Both the position numbers and the translations under genes were made by a program. From Sphingomonas_Q fennica_A (GTDB lineage Bacteria > Pseudomonadota > Alphaproteobacteria > Sphingomonadales > Sphingomonadaceae), in NCBI GenBank assembly GCA_036946415.1, contig JAQIJD010000003.1:162582-226581 (forward strand): 64,000 nucleotides of DNA, in the 5' to 3' direction. This document shows, in pieces, positions 1 to 7,537 of this stretch. Positions within the stretch are counted from its first letter, which is position 1. Every line of letters begins with the position of its first letter. Below the pieces are notes generated by a model. The model did not search any database. It saw nothing but the letters and a program-made list of their open reading frames with translations, and was not told the origin of the DNA.

Positions 1-1228
1 CCTCCAGCGCACGATGCGGCGCCAGCGCCGCCATCGCCTCGTCGAGCTTCGCCCTGGCGGTGGCGAGCGCCGGCAGCAATGGCCCCGCCGCATCCGCCGG
101 CGCCGGCACGAACCCGCCGCAGCTTTTGGCGATGATCGACAGGCAGCGCTGCGCCAGATTGCCGAGGCCGTTGGCGAGATCGGCATTGCTGCGCGTCACG
201 ATCGCGTCCGGGCTGTAGGTTCCGTCCTGTCCGAAGCTCACCTCGCGCAGGAGGAAATAGCGGAGCGGATCGACGCCATAGGTTTCGGCCAGCCCGATCG
301 GATCGATGACGTTGCCGAGCGATTTCGACATCTTCTCGCCGCGGTTGAGGACGAAGCCGTGGCCGAACACCGCCTTCGGGCAGGGCAGCCCCGCGGACAT
401 CAGGAAAGCCGGCCAGTAGACCGCGTGGAAGCGGACGATATCCTTGCCGATGATGTGCAGGTCCGCAGGCCAGAAGCGTGCCATCGCCGCCGTCTCGTCG
501 GGATAGCCGAGGCCGGTCAGATAATTGGTGAGCGCATCCACCCAGACGTACATGACATGGCCGTCGGCATCGGGCACCGGCACGCCCCAATCGAAACTCG
601 TCCGGGACACCGACAGGTCGGACAGGCCACCACGAACGAATGCAAGCACTTCGTTCCGCCGGCTCTCGGGCTGTATGAAGTCGGGATGCGCCTCGTAATG
701 CGCCAGCAGCCGGTCCTGGAAGGCGGACAGGCGGAAGAACCAGCTTTCTTCGACCGTCCATTCGACCGGCGTGCCCTGCGGCGAGAGCTTCACGCCCCCC
801 TCCCCGTCGACGATCTCCTTCTCGTCGTAGAAGGCCTCGTCGCGCACCGAATACCAACCTTCGTAGCGGCCGAGGTAGAGGTCGCCCGACGCCTCCATCG
901 CCCGCCAGATCGCTTGGCTGGCGCGATGATGCACCGGCTCCGTGGTGCGGATATAGCGATCGTACGAGATGTTGAGGAGGTCGTCCATCTCCCTGAATGC
1001 GCTCGACATTCTATCGACCAGTTGCTGCGGCGTGCAGCCTTCGTCGCGCGCCTTCTGCGCCATCTTCAGGCCATGTTCGTCGGTGCCGGTCATGAAGAAG
1101 ACGTCGCGCCCGGCGAGCCGCTGATAGCGGGCGATGGCGTCGGCCGCGATCACCTCATAGGCGAAGCCGATGTGCGGCTTGCCGTTAGGGTAGGCGATGG
1201 CGGTGGTGATGTAGAAGGGTTCGGCCAT
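1..1228 (-). CDS. metG: Methionyl-tRNA synthetase (partial, C-terminus off the left edge)
   Basis: Charges tRNA-Met with methionine in the cytoplasm (class I aminoacyl-tRNA synthetase). About 409 N-terminal residues are visible on the minus strand from the ATG at 1226-1228. The protein begins MAEPFYITTAIAYPNGKPHI, so the class I HIGH signature appears as PHIGFAYE. GTDEHG follows, and the KMSKS loop (GEKMSKSLGN) lies near 310-340. The stretch between the two halves is short and lacks an obvious cysteine zinc knuckle, as in the shorter MetRS type. It is the last visible member of the mltB-rlpA-carboxypeptidase-tmk-holB run, 40 nt after holB. The stop codon lies outside the window. Identity is secure from both signatures. 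Confidence 0.95.
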   Translation of the reverse strand, partial: MAEPFYITTAIAYPNGKPHIGFAYEVIAADAIARYQRLAGRDVFFMTGTDEHGLKMAQKARDEGCTPQQLVDRMSSAFREMDDLLNISYDRYIRTTEPVHHRASQAIWRAMEASGDLYLGRYEGWYSVRDEAFYDEKEIVDGEGGVKLSPQGTPVEWTVEESWFFRLSAFQDRLLAHYEAHPDFIQPESRRNEVLAFVRGGLSDLSVSRTSFDWGVPVPDADGHVMYVWVDALTNYLTGLGYPDETAAMARFWPADLHIIGKDIVRFHAVYWPAFLMSAGLPCPKAVFGHGFVLNRGEKMSKSLGNVIDPIGLAETYGVDPLRYFLLREVSFGQDGTYSPDAIVTRSNADLANGLGNLAQRCLSIIAKSCGGFVPAPADAAGPLLPALATARAKLDEAMAALAPHRALE

Positions 1229-1268
1229 GCCGGCGGCTTTAGAGCCTGATCGTCCGGCGTGGAAGGGT

Positions 1269-2222
1269 TCAGCGTGGCGCGACGCTCGCCACCAGCCCCG
1301 CCAGTTCGAAGGCGGTCGCCTGCGGATCGAGAGAAAGGCGGACCGCGCCCTCCGCCAGCCCCCGCGCCTTTTCCCACGCGCCGATCGCCGTCGCTAGCGC
1401 GGGCCCCTGCCGCCCGCGTGCGGCGCGGGCGATGCGCGCCGGCGCGCGCTCCAAGAACAGTTCGTAGCGCGCCTGTGCCGCCTTGGTGCCGAGCGCGCGC
1501 GCCAGCCGCGTGCGTTCGCCATTGCCGGGATCGCCCGTCTCCGCCAGCCGGTCGATCGCCAGATCGAGCGCCGCCACGTCCAGCCCGGCGAAGCGCAATG
1601 CGGTGCCGGGGGCGCCGCCGGCCAGCGGCGCCAGGGTAGCCGCCTCCGCCGGATCGTCGAGCGTCTGTCGCAGCACCGCTGCGACCTCCTCGGCCGAGAG
1701 CGGCTGGAAGCGCAGCAGGCGGCAGCGCGAACGGATCGTCGGCAGCAGCCGGCCCGGCGCGTGGCTGACGAGGAGGAAGGTGGTCCCCTGCGGCGGTTCC
1801 TCCAGATTCTTGAGCAGCGCATTCGCCGCGCCGCGTTCCAGATCGTCGACCGCGTCGATCAGGATCACCCGCCGCGGCGACAGCGAAGGACTGGTCGCGA
1901 ACATCGGCCCCAGCGCGCGGACCTGCGCCACGCTGATCGAGCGCGCCAGTTCGCGCGACGCCCCCTCCTTCTCCAGCCGGGCGATCCGGCGGTAATCGGG
2001 GTGCGACCCCGCCTCGATCAGCCGCGCCGCCGGATCGTCCGCCGGCGTCTCGAAGCGCGGCCCGGCGGCGCCGGTCAGCAGGTGCAGGGCCGCCGCCTCG
2101 GCAAAGCGGGCCTTGCCGATGCCCTGTGCGCCCGCCAGCAGCCAGGCATGATGCAGCCGCCCGTCGCCGGCCGCCGCGGTGAACGCCGCCACCTGCGCGG
2201 CATGGCCGACCAGCCCGCTCAC
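1269..2222 (-). CDS. holB: DNA polymerase III delta' subunit
   Basis: Clamp-loader subunit of the replicative polymerase; 317 residues from a GTG start at 2220-2222. The start is chosen because the protein then opens SGLVGHAAQVAAF, as delta' proteins do, and because GTGA overlaps the tmk stop. A Walker-A-like loop (GAQGIGKA) lies at residues 31-38. The conserved ANALLKNLEEPP segment is present, followed by the SHAPGRLLPTIRSRC region with its arginine sensor. Lying directly downstream of tmk, as here, is a common bacterial arrangement. A longer reading frame continues upstream, but it runs through tmk and is not used. Confidence 0.9.
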   Translation of the reverse strand: MSGLVGHAAQVAAFTAAAGDGRLHHAWLLAGAQGIGKARFAEAAALHLLTGAAGPRFETPADDPAARLIEAGSHPDYRRIARLEKEGASRELARSISVAQVRALGPMFATSPSLSPRRVILIDAVDDLERGAANALLKNLEEPPQGTTFLLVSHAPGRLLPTIRSRCRLLRFQPLSAEEVAAVLRQTLDDPAEAATLAPLAGGAPGTALRFAGLDVAALDLAIDRLAETGDPGNGERTRLARALGTKAAQARYELFLERAPARIARAARGRQGPALATAIGAWEKARGLAEGAVRLSLDPQATAFELAGLVASVAPR

Positions 2223-2833
2223 AGCAGGTCCGCCAGCGCCGCCAGCGCCCGCGCCGTCACCGTATCGGGGTCGCCCGCCGCGTCGATCACGCGGAACCGT
2301 TCCAGCTCCGCCGCTGCGAGGCTCCCGAAACTGGCGGCGACGGCGGCGTGGAAGGCCGGCCCGCGCGCCGCCATCCGGTCCGCCGCCGCCTCGCGTCGCA
2401 GCCCCTCGGCGGGGTCCAGCGCCAGCAGCAAGGTGCGATCGGGCAGCAGCCCGCCCGATCCGATGGCGTGCAGCGCGCGGATCGCCGCCTCGCCCACGCC
2501 GCCCGCCCCGCCCTGATAGGCGATCGAACTGTCCAGGAAGCGGTCGCACAGCACCCAGCGGCCTGCGGCGAGCGCGGGGCGGATGACGCGTTCGACATGG
2601 TCGGCCCGCGCCGCGGCGAACAGCAGCGCTTCGGCCCCCGCCCCCCAGCGATCCGCGCCGCCCGCCAGCACCAGCGCGCGGATCGCCTCCGCGCCGGGGC
2701 TGCCGCCGGGTTCGCGCGTCACCAGCACGTCATGCCCCCGCGCACGCAAGGCTTCGGCCAGCCGCGCCGCCTGCGTCGACTTGCCGGCGCCCTCGCCCCC
2801 TTCGAGGCTGACGAACCGGCCGCGCGCCGTCAC
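2219..2833 (-). CDS. tmk: Thymidylate kinase
   Basis: Phosphorylates dTMP to dTDP in the cytoplasm; 204 residues. Starts at GTG 2831-2833, whose GTGA overlaps the carboxypeptidase stop. The P-loop GGEGAGKST occupies residues 12-20. TREPGG follows, then the substrate-side CDRFLDSSIAYQG motif and a LID-like arginine-rich stretch (LRREAAADRMAARG). Length matches the family. Both ends overlap neighbours by 4 nt, so translation is probably coupled to the upstream carboxypeptidase and downstream holB. Co-location of tmk and holB links dTTP supply with the clamp loader. Confidence 0.95.
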   Translation of the reverse strand: MTARGRFVSLEGGEGAGKSTQAARLAEALRARGHDVLVTREPGGSPGAEAIRALVLAGGADRWGAGAEALLFAAARADHVERVIRPALAAGRWVLCDRFLDSSIAYQGGAGGVGEAAIRALHAIGSGGLLPDRTLLLALDPAEGLRREAAADRMAARGPAFHAAVAASFGSLAAAELERFRVIDAAGDPDTVTARALAALADLL

Positions 2834-4011
2834 GCCCCGAACAGGCGGCGGACGCCGGCGGCAATCCGATCGAGGAAGCCCGCCTCGCCCACCGCAGCGC
2901 CCGCCACCAGTGGCAGCATCTGCGGCGGCGCATCGGCGGTGCGGACCATCAGGTCGGCGATATGCTGGCCCTTGGCGATCGGCGCCTTGATTGGCCCCTG
3001 ATAGACCACGGACACCTTCATGTCCTGGCCGAGGCCCGCCGGCACCGTCACCGTCAGGTCGCGCGCGGCGACGAGCGGCACGGTCGCGGCGTCGCCCTGC
3101 TGGACGCGGGCGGTGCCCGCCGACCTGCCGGCGGCGAGCACGGGCTTGGCCGTCCACGCGCGGAAGCCCCAGTTCATGAAGGAGACGGACTGGTCGATCC
3201 GCTGGTTGAACGAGGTCAGCCCCGCCAGCACCATCACCAGCCGCCGCCCGTTCTGGATGGCCGAGCCGGTGAAGCCGTAGCCCGCCTCCTCGGTATGGCC
3301 GGTCTTGAGGCCATCGGCCCCGGCGACGCGGCCGAGCAGCGGATCGCGATTGGCCTGGGTGATCGCGGCGCCCGAACCTAACGTCTTGCCCCAGGTGAAG
3401 TTCGGGCGGCTGTAGAAGGTCTTGTAGAGCTGCGGGAACCGTTCAATCGTGGCGGAGGCGAGCGTGGCGAGATCGCGCGCGCTCACATAGGTCACGCCAT
3501 TGTCGGGCCAGCCGTTGGACGTGCCGAAATTGCTGTTGGTCAGGCCCAGTTCCTTCGCCCGCTGGTTCATCAGCGCGACGAACGCCGGTTCGGTGCCGGC
3601 GATCTGCTCGGCCAGCACCACGCAGGCGTCGTTGCCGGACAAGGTGACGATGCCGAACAGCAGATTGGCGACCGAGACCTGCTCGCCGGGCGAGAGGAAC
3701 ATGGTGGAGCCGGCCTTCGGCCCATGCCACTGGCGCCACGTCTCGGGCCGCACCGTCGCCATCGTATCCAGCTTCAGCTCGCCCTTGCGGATGAGATCGA
3801 AGGCGACATAGACCGTCATCATCTTCGCCATCGAGGCGGGCGGGATGCGCCGGTCGGCATCCTTGGCGTAGAGCACCGCGCCGGACGACAGATCCTTCAT
3901 GAAGGCGATGGGCGCCGGCGTTTCGAACGGCGGCGCGGCGGCGCGCGCGGCGCCGAAAGCCAGGCCGGCGGCGGCGATCGGGGTGGCGATACGGAAAAGC
4001 AAGTGTGCCAT
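2830..4011 (-). CDS. D-alanyl-D-alanine carboxypeptidase (PBP5/6 family, S11)
   Basis: Periplasmic penicillin-binding enzyme that removes the terminal D-Ala from peptidoglycan stem peptides; 393 residues from ATG 4009-4011. This start has GAGGA four bases upstream and gives a clean signal peptide (MAHLLFRIATPIAAAGLAFG, ending in an Ala-rich site). An alternative ATG at 4036-4038 overlaps the rlpA stop as ATGA and adds nine residues. The three active-site motifs are all present: SMAK at 60-63, SGN at 125-127 and KTG at 236-238. The C-terminal beta-rich PBP5 domain follows. Member of the DacA/C/D/F family; which paralogue cannot be told. Its neighbours mltB and rlpA also act on peptidoglycan. 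Confidence 0.9.
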   Translation of the reverse strand: MAHLLFRIATPIAAAGLAFGAARAAAPPFETPAPIAFMKDLSSGAVLYAKDADRRIPPASMAKMMTVYVAFDLIRKGELKLDTMATVRPETWRQWHGPKAGSTMFLSPGEQVSVANLLFGIVTLSGNDACVVLAEQIAGTEPAFVALMNQRAKELGLTNSNFGTSNGWPDNGVTYVSARDLATLASATIERFPQLYKTFYSRPNFTWGKTLGSGAAITQANRDPLLGRVAGADGLKTGHTEEAGYGFTGSAIQNGRRLVMVLAGLTSFNQRIDQSVSFMNWGFRAWTAKPVLAAGRSAGTARVQQGDAATVPLVAARDLTVTVPAGLGQDMKVSVVYQGPIKAPIAKGQHIADLMVRTADAPPQMLPLVAGAAVGEAGFLDRIAAGVRRLFGA

Positions 4012-4034
4012 CCTGTCCTCAAGCGGCTGAAAGG

Positions 4035-4913
4035 TCATTGGGCCGGCTTCACCAGCCGCGCGCCCTGATAGCCGCGCGCGCCCATCTGCGCCAGCACGAG
4101 CGTGGCGGACGGTTCGTCGGGATAGGGGCCGAGGCGGACGCGGTAGAGGCCGTTCGCCTGGCTAACCTGGCCGCCCACCTCGCGCGCCAGCCGGGCGGCG
4201 CGATCGGGATCGCCATAGGCGCCGATCTGGACCGACCAGCCGGCGGTGACGCTCGTCTGCGGGATCGCCTGCGGCACCACCGGCGGCGGATCGGGTGCGC
4301 GCGCCAGCATCCGGCGGCGGCCCTCGGCCAGCTCGCTTTCGGTGGCGTACGGCAGGTCGCGCGCCGCCGAACCGGAGCGGAGCGCGAGGCGATCGGCCTC
4401 TGCCGGCACCACCCGCCGGACGCGGACCGGGCCGATGCCGGCGCGGTCGATCCCCAGCATCTGCGCCGCGCGGCGCGACAGATCGATGATGCGGTTGGGC
4501 ACGAACGGCCCGCGATCGTTGACGCGGACGAGGATCGTACGCCCGGTGCGCAGCGAAGTGACCGCGGCATAGCTCGGCAGCGGCATCGTCTTGTGCGCCG
4601 CGCCGACCATGTCCATGTCGTACCGCTCGCCATTGGCGGTGAGACCGCCGTGGAAATCGGCGCCGTACCAGCTGGCGATGCCCACCTCGTCATAGGCGGG
4701 ATCGTCGACCGGCGTGTAGGTGATGCCCAGCACCGTATAGGGTTTGCCGATCTTGACCGGCGTATCCGGCACCGGCCCGCGGGGGGCGGCAGGCGGCCGG
4801 GCGGTGGCCGGCGGGGCGGACGTCCGCGGCGGCGGGGCCCGCCGCTCCCCCGCGCAGGCGGCCAGCGCCAGCGCCAGCAGCAGGCCGCCGCCGGCCCTAT
4901 TCGACGATCGCAT
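4035..4913 (-). CDS. rlpA: Septal ring lytic transglycosylase RlpA-like lipoprotein
   Basis: Outer-membrane lipoprotein expected to cleave denuded glycan strands at the septum; 292 residues from ATG 4911-4913. This start gives a proper lipoprotein signal with lipobox LAAC and acylated Cys20. A Pro/Ala-rich linker follows. The double-psi beta-barrel domain starts at GIASWYGADFHGGLTANGE, with the later VRVNDRGPF and IIDLSRRAA motifs typical of RlpA. The C-terminal 75 residues form a SPOR domain (GWSVQIGAYGD) that binds denuded glycan at division sites. The start overlaps the mltB stop by 17 nt. An ATG nine codons upstream (4940) would spoil the signal peptide. Confidence 0.92.
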   Translation of the reverse strand: MRSSNRAGGGLLLALALAACAGERRAPPPRTSAPPATARPPAAPRGPVPDTPVKIGKPYTVLGITYTPVDDPAYDEVGIASWYGADFHGGLTANGERYDMDMVGAAHKTMPLPSYAAVTSLRTGRTILVRVNDRGPFVPNRIIDLSRRAAQMLGIDRAGIGPVRVRRVVPAEADRLALRSGSAARDLPYATESELAEGRRRMLARAPDPPPVVPQAIPQTSVTAGWSVQIGAYGDPDRAARLAREVGGQVSQANGLYRVRLGPYPDEPSATLVLAQMGARGYQGARLVKPAQ

Positions 4914-5952
4914 CGGCCAGCAGCGTGACGGACAGCGCATAATGGTTGGAGCAATTGTAGGAGAGGATCGGCCGGTAGTTGGTCGTCAGCAGATAGGCGG
5001 TGGCGCCGGGGCCGTCCGGCTCGATCAGCGTCACCATCTCGCGGTCGGCAGGTGCGCGGGCCCCCAGAGGCTGCACGCCCATCGCCCGCCATTCGGCCAT
5101 CGTCAGCCAGCGGCTGTGCTGGGCGTGGACGCGGCCGCATTCGGGCGCGGTGGCGCGCGGGCGGAGCGCTGTGCGATCGATCGCATCGGGCACGCGCACG
5201 GGCACGCCCCACATCACCCCCGGCTTCCACCCGGCATCGGCCAGATAGCGGCCGATCGAGGCGAGCGCGTCCGCCTCGCTGGTCCAGATATCGGCGCGCC
5301 CGTCCCCGTCCCCGTCCGTCGCGAGGCGCAGGTAGGTGGAGGGCAGGAATTGCGGGAAGCCCGTGGCGCCCGCCCAGCTGCCCTTCAGCCGTTCGCGCGG
5401 CACGCCCTGATCGATCAGCTTCAGCGTCGCGAGATATTCGCCGGCGAACAGCGCCCGCCGCCGCCCGTCGAAGGCGAGGCTGGCGAGGCTGCGCGGCAGA
5501 TCGAAAGTGCCGGTGACGGCGCCATAGCCCGTCTCCTGCCCGTAAATGCCGAGCAGGATCGGCCCCGCGACGCCCGTCTGCGCCTGCAACCCCGCCAGCC
5601 GCGCCGAAAGGTTGCCGAGCTTGGTCTTGCCGCGCTGGATGCGATAGGGTTCGACATGCTTGGCGCGATAGGGCGCAAAGGGCGGCGGCGGCGCGGGATT
5701 GCCCGAAAAGCCGCCCGGCTGCCGCTGGTCGAGCGCGACCACCCGCGGGTTGAAGGTCAAGGTCGCCAGCACCCCGTCGAAGGTCTGCGGCCGCACCCCC
5801 TCCGCCAGCGCGCGCGGGCGGAGCGTCGCGATATACTGGCGCAGCGCCTGATCCTGCGCGGACCATTCGGGCGCGGCCGCCCCCTCCTCCTGCGCGAAGG
5901 CGGGCGCGGCGAGGCACAGGGCAATGGCGGCGGCAAGGCGGAACGATCGCAT
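4897..5952 (-). CDS. mltB: Lytic murein transglycosylase, MltB family
   Basis: Periplasmic enzyme cleaving the MurNAc-GlcNAc bond with 1,6-anhydro product formation; 351 residues. Residues 1-20 are a signal peptide ending AFA-Q with no lipobox cysteine, so the protein is probably soluble, unlike E. coli MltB. The transglycosylase domain carries catalytic Glu140 in ILLGIYGQETGYG, followed by GATGFPQFLPS and the DGDGDGRADIW segment characteristic of MltB. The C-terminal YNCSNHYALSVTLLADAI region is also family-typical. It is the first gene of the minus-strand run and lies about 100 nt from the truncated tRNA-Ser, so the operon promoter is probably in 5953-6050. Confidence 0.92.
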   Translation of the reverse strand: MRSFRLAAAIALCLAAPAFAQEEGAAAPEWSAQDQALRQYIATLRPRALAEGVRPQTFDGVLATLTFNPRVVALDQRQPGGFSGNPAPPPPFAPYRAKHVEPYRIQRGKTKLGNLSARLAGLQAQTGVAGPILLGIYGQETGYGAVTGTFDLPRSLASLAFDGRRRALFAGEYLATLKLIDQGVPRERLKGSWAGATGFPQFLPSTYLRLATDGDGDGRADIWTSEADALASIGRYLADAGWKPGVMWGVPVRVPDAIDRTALRPRATAPECGRVHAQHSRWLTMAEWRAMGVQPLGARAPADREMVTLIEPDGPGATAYLLTTNYRPILSYNCSNHYALSVTLLADAIVE

Positions 5953-6051
5953 GGCACGAGGCTCTTACACGGAAAGCCCGGCACCGGAACCCTCGCCCCG
6001 CCCCCTCACCGCTTGCATCCCCCGCCCCATCGGCTCTAGCAGAAGCGCACC

Positions 6052-6096
6052 GGGCAGGTGGCCGAGTGGTTTAAGGCAGCGGTCTTGAAAACCACT
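6052..6096 (+). pseudogene. Truncated tRNA-Ser (5' half only)
   Basis: The stretch from GGGCAGG reads as the 5' half of a tRNA-Ser: acceptor strand, the D-arm core CCGAGTGGTTTAAGG, and an anticodon loop CTTGAAA with anticodon TGA at 6086-6088. After ACCAC the similarity stops. There is no variable arm, no T-loop TTCGAATCC, and no CCTGCCC to pair with the acceptor. The anticodon stem has a C-A mismatch. It is therefore probably a non-functional remnant, 120 nt before an intact tRNA-Ser with the same anticodon. Confidence 0.5.
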
Positions 6097-6214
6097 GGAG
6101 TTACGTGCCCGACGGGGCGAAAAGGCGAGGACTTCTGCGGGTTTTCCGCTGAATCATGGTTGGGGCCGCAAACGCCCATAAGCATGTCGTAAGCGGTAAG
6201 CCGGCTTGTGGTAG

Positions 6215-6301
6215 GGAAGAGTGTCCGAGTGGTTTAAGGAACCGGTCTTGAAAACCGGCGAGCGGGCAACCGTTCCGTGGGTTCGAATCCCACCTCTTCC
6301 G
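6215..6301 (+). tRNA. tRNA-Ser (anticodon TGA)
   Basis: Complete class II tRNA. Acceptor GGAAGAG (6215-6221) pairs with CTCTTCC (6294-6300), followed by discriminator G6301 and an encoded CCA at 6302-6304. The anticodon stem CCGGT/ACCGG encloses loop CTTGAAA, giving anticodon TGA (reads UCA and UCG). The long variable arm typical of serine tRNAs and the T-arm GGGTTCGAATCCC are intact. It sits immediately before an AT-rich TIR gene, and tRNA-Ser genes are common integration targets. Confidence 0.95.
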
Positions 6302-6365
6302 CCAGCCCGTCTCATCTTTTCATTAGCCGCCTCCCTTCCCACGTCTGTGAGAGCAACGGGAGTTA

Positions 6366-7187
6366 ATGATGCCTCACAAGATTTTTCTCAGCCATAATCA
6401 TAATGACAAGCCACTGGTAGAAGCGGTCGCGATCAAGCTCGCGTCTATCTTTGGGCAGGACCAAGTGTTTTACGACTCGTGGTCGATTCAGCCCGGGGAC
6501 GGTATCATTGATAAGATGGATAAGGGATTGGAGGCGCCAGAGTTTGTATTCTTTTTCGTTTCAAATAATAGTCTTGCTAGTGGTATGGTAAGATTGGAAT
6601 GGCAGAACGCGCTTTACTCGGCATCTAAGGGAAAGACTCGGATAATTCCTGTGCGGATTGACAGCAGCGATATGCCCGCAGTTCTTAAACAAACCCTATT
6701 TGTCGATATGCATACAATAGGACTGGATGCAGCGATTGCGCAGATCGTCAGCGTCACACAAGGAAATGCCTCCTTTACGCCTCAGCACCTTGGCTTCTCA
6801 AACCTGAGCTATGCACGTAACAGCGGAGTTGATCGCTCTGTTGAGATCACAGTCAAGGCGTCACACTTGATGGAGCCAAATCCTCATTTCGCGCTAGTCG
6901 TGGGCAATTCGGAGGGAGAGCTCGAATGGGAGATGGTCAACCGCCAACCCTTTATAGGGGGTTTTAACAAAGATGCGGTTAAAGCCAGCGGCGGCGGCAC
7001 CGCTAGTTGCATTTCATTTCGACCTCTTGGCGGAGCACTTACCCCCTCGCATCCTTTGAGGTTCCGAGTGAAGCCGCGCGGCAAGGCGCCGGTCCAATTC
7101 CTTGGGCTCCATCACCAGAAAGGCGAAGCGGAATGGGTGCCAGTTCCGATGGACACAAGCGGTTTCGTAGGCGTCAAGATTTCATAA
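6366..7187 (+). CDS. TIR-domain protein with unassigned C-terminal domain (candidate anti-phage effector)
   Basis: 273 residues. Residues 1-130 form a bacterial TIR domain: KIFLSHNHNDKPLVEAVAIK (box 1), FYDSWSIQPGDGIIDKMDKG, then VFFFVSNNSLASGMVRLEWQ with Glu78 where TIR NADases carry the catalytic glutamate. Many bacterial TIR proteins degrade NAD+ or make cyclic-ADPR-type signals in phage defence; that role is inferred here. Residues 140-273 look beta-rich (VEITVKASHLMEP, LRFRVKPRG), and I do not recognise the fold. No partner gene follows. Base composition is foreign: 6541-6600 is 30% G+C, with codons such as TTT, AAT and TAG-adjacent runs unlike any neighbour. The second ATG (6369) has better spacing from GGGAG. 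No membrane segment is seen. Confidence 0.8.
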   Translation: MMPHKIFLSHNHNDKPLVEAVAIKLASIFGQDQVFYDSWSIQPGDGIIDKMDKGLEAPEFVFFFVSNNSLASGMVRLEWQNALYSASKGKTRIIPVRIDSSDMPAVLKQTLFVDMHTIGLDAAIAQIVSVTQGNASFTPQHLGFSNLSYARNSGVDRSVEITVKASHLMEPNPHFALVVGNSEGELEWEMVNRQPFIGGFNKDAVKASGGGTASCISFRPLGGALTPSHPLRFRVKPRGKAPVQFLGLHHQKGEAEWVPVPMDTSGFVGVKIS

Positions 7188-7537
7188 CGGCGCCCTGCAA
7201 GTTAGGTGTCGGTGGCAGGATCTGCTGATATTAGCCCGCATCCGCGCCCGCCCCCTTCCCCCGCCCAGAGTGCTCTACGATCGCGGCGATAATCCTTGCC
7301 GCGGCTCGGTCAGATCAAGGCGGTGGTCAACGGAGTTTTCGAGACTGCTGCGAAAGACAGAGGAACCGTGGATTCCTTTTCACCGTGGCCCTCGTATCCA
7401 ACCCCTGCTCGCCAGCCCCCACCAACATATTCCGCCTGATAGAAAAATTGCGATGGCGGCATGGCGGTAGAAGGCTACGCATACGTCTCTGCACAGGGCG
7501 ACGGCAAAAGCCGAGCCGACGCACAAGGGGACAGACC
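7188..7537. other. Intergenic region between the TIR gene and a TonB-receptor gene
   Basis: 350 nt with no credible gene. G+C returns to the host level by about 7225, which may mark the right border of the AT-rich insert. I see no copy of the tRNA-Ser 3' end here that would serve as a right attachment repeat, no recognisable riboswitch, and no strong intrinsic terminator. The part nearest 7538 presumably holds the receptor promoter, and AAGGGGACAG just before 7538 is its ribosome binding site. Confidence 0.4.

Noticed and set aside
14..1249. 411-codon open frame on the plus strand over metG
   Set aside because: The opposite strand encodes MetRS with HIGH and KMSKS motifs. The plus frame is an Arg/His-rich antisense artefact of GC-rich codons.
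6154..6342. 62-codon minus frame with a GGIRTHG-type peptide over the tRNA-Ser
   Set aside because: This peptide pattern is the well-known false gene produced by reading tRNA-Ser on the antisense strand.
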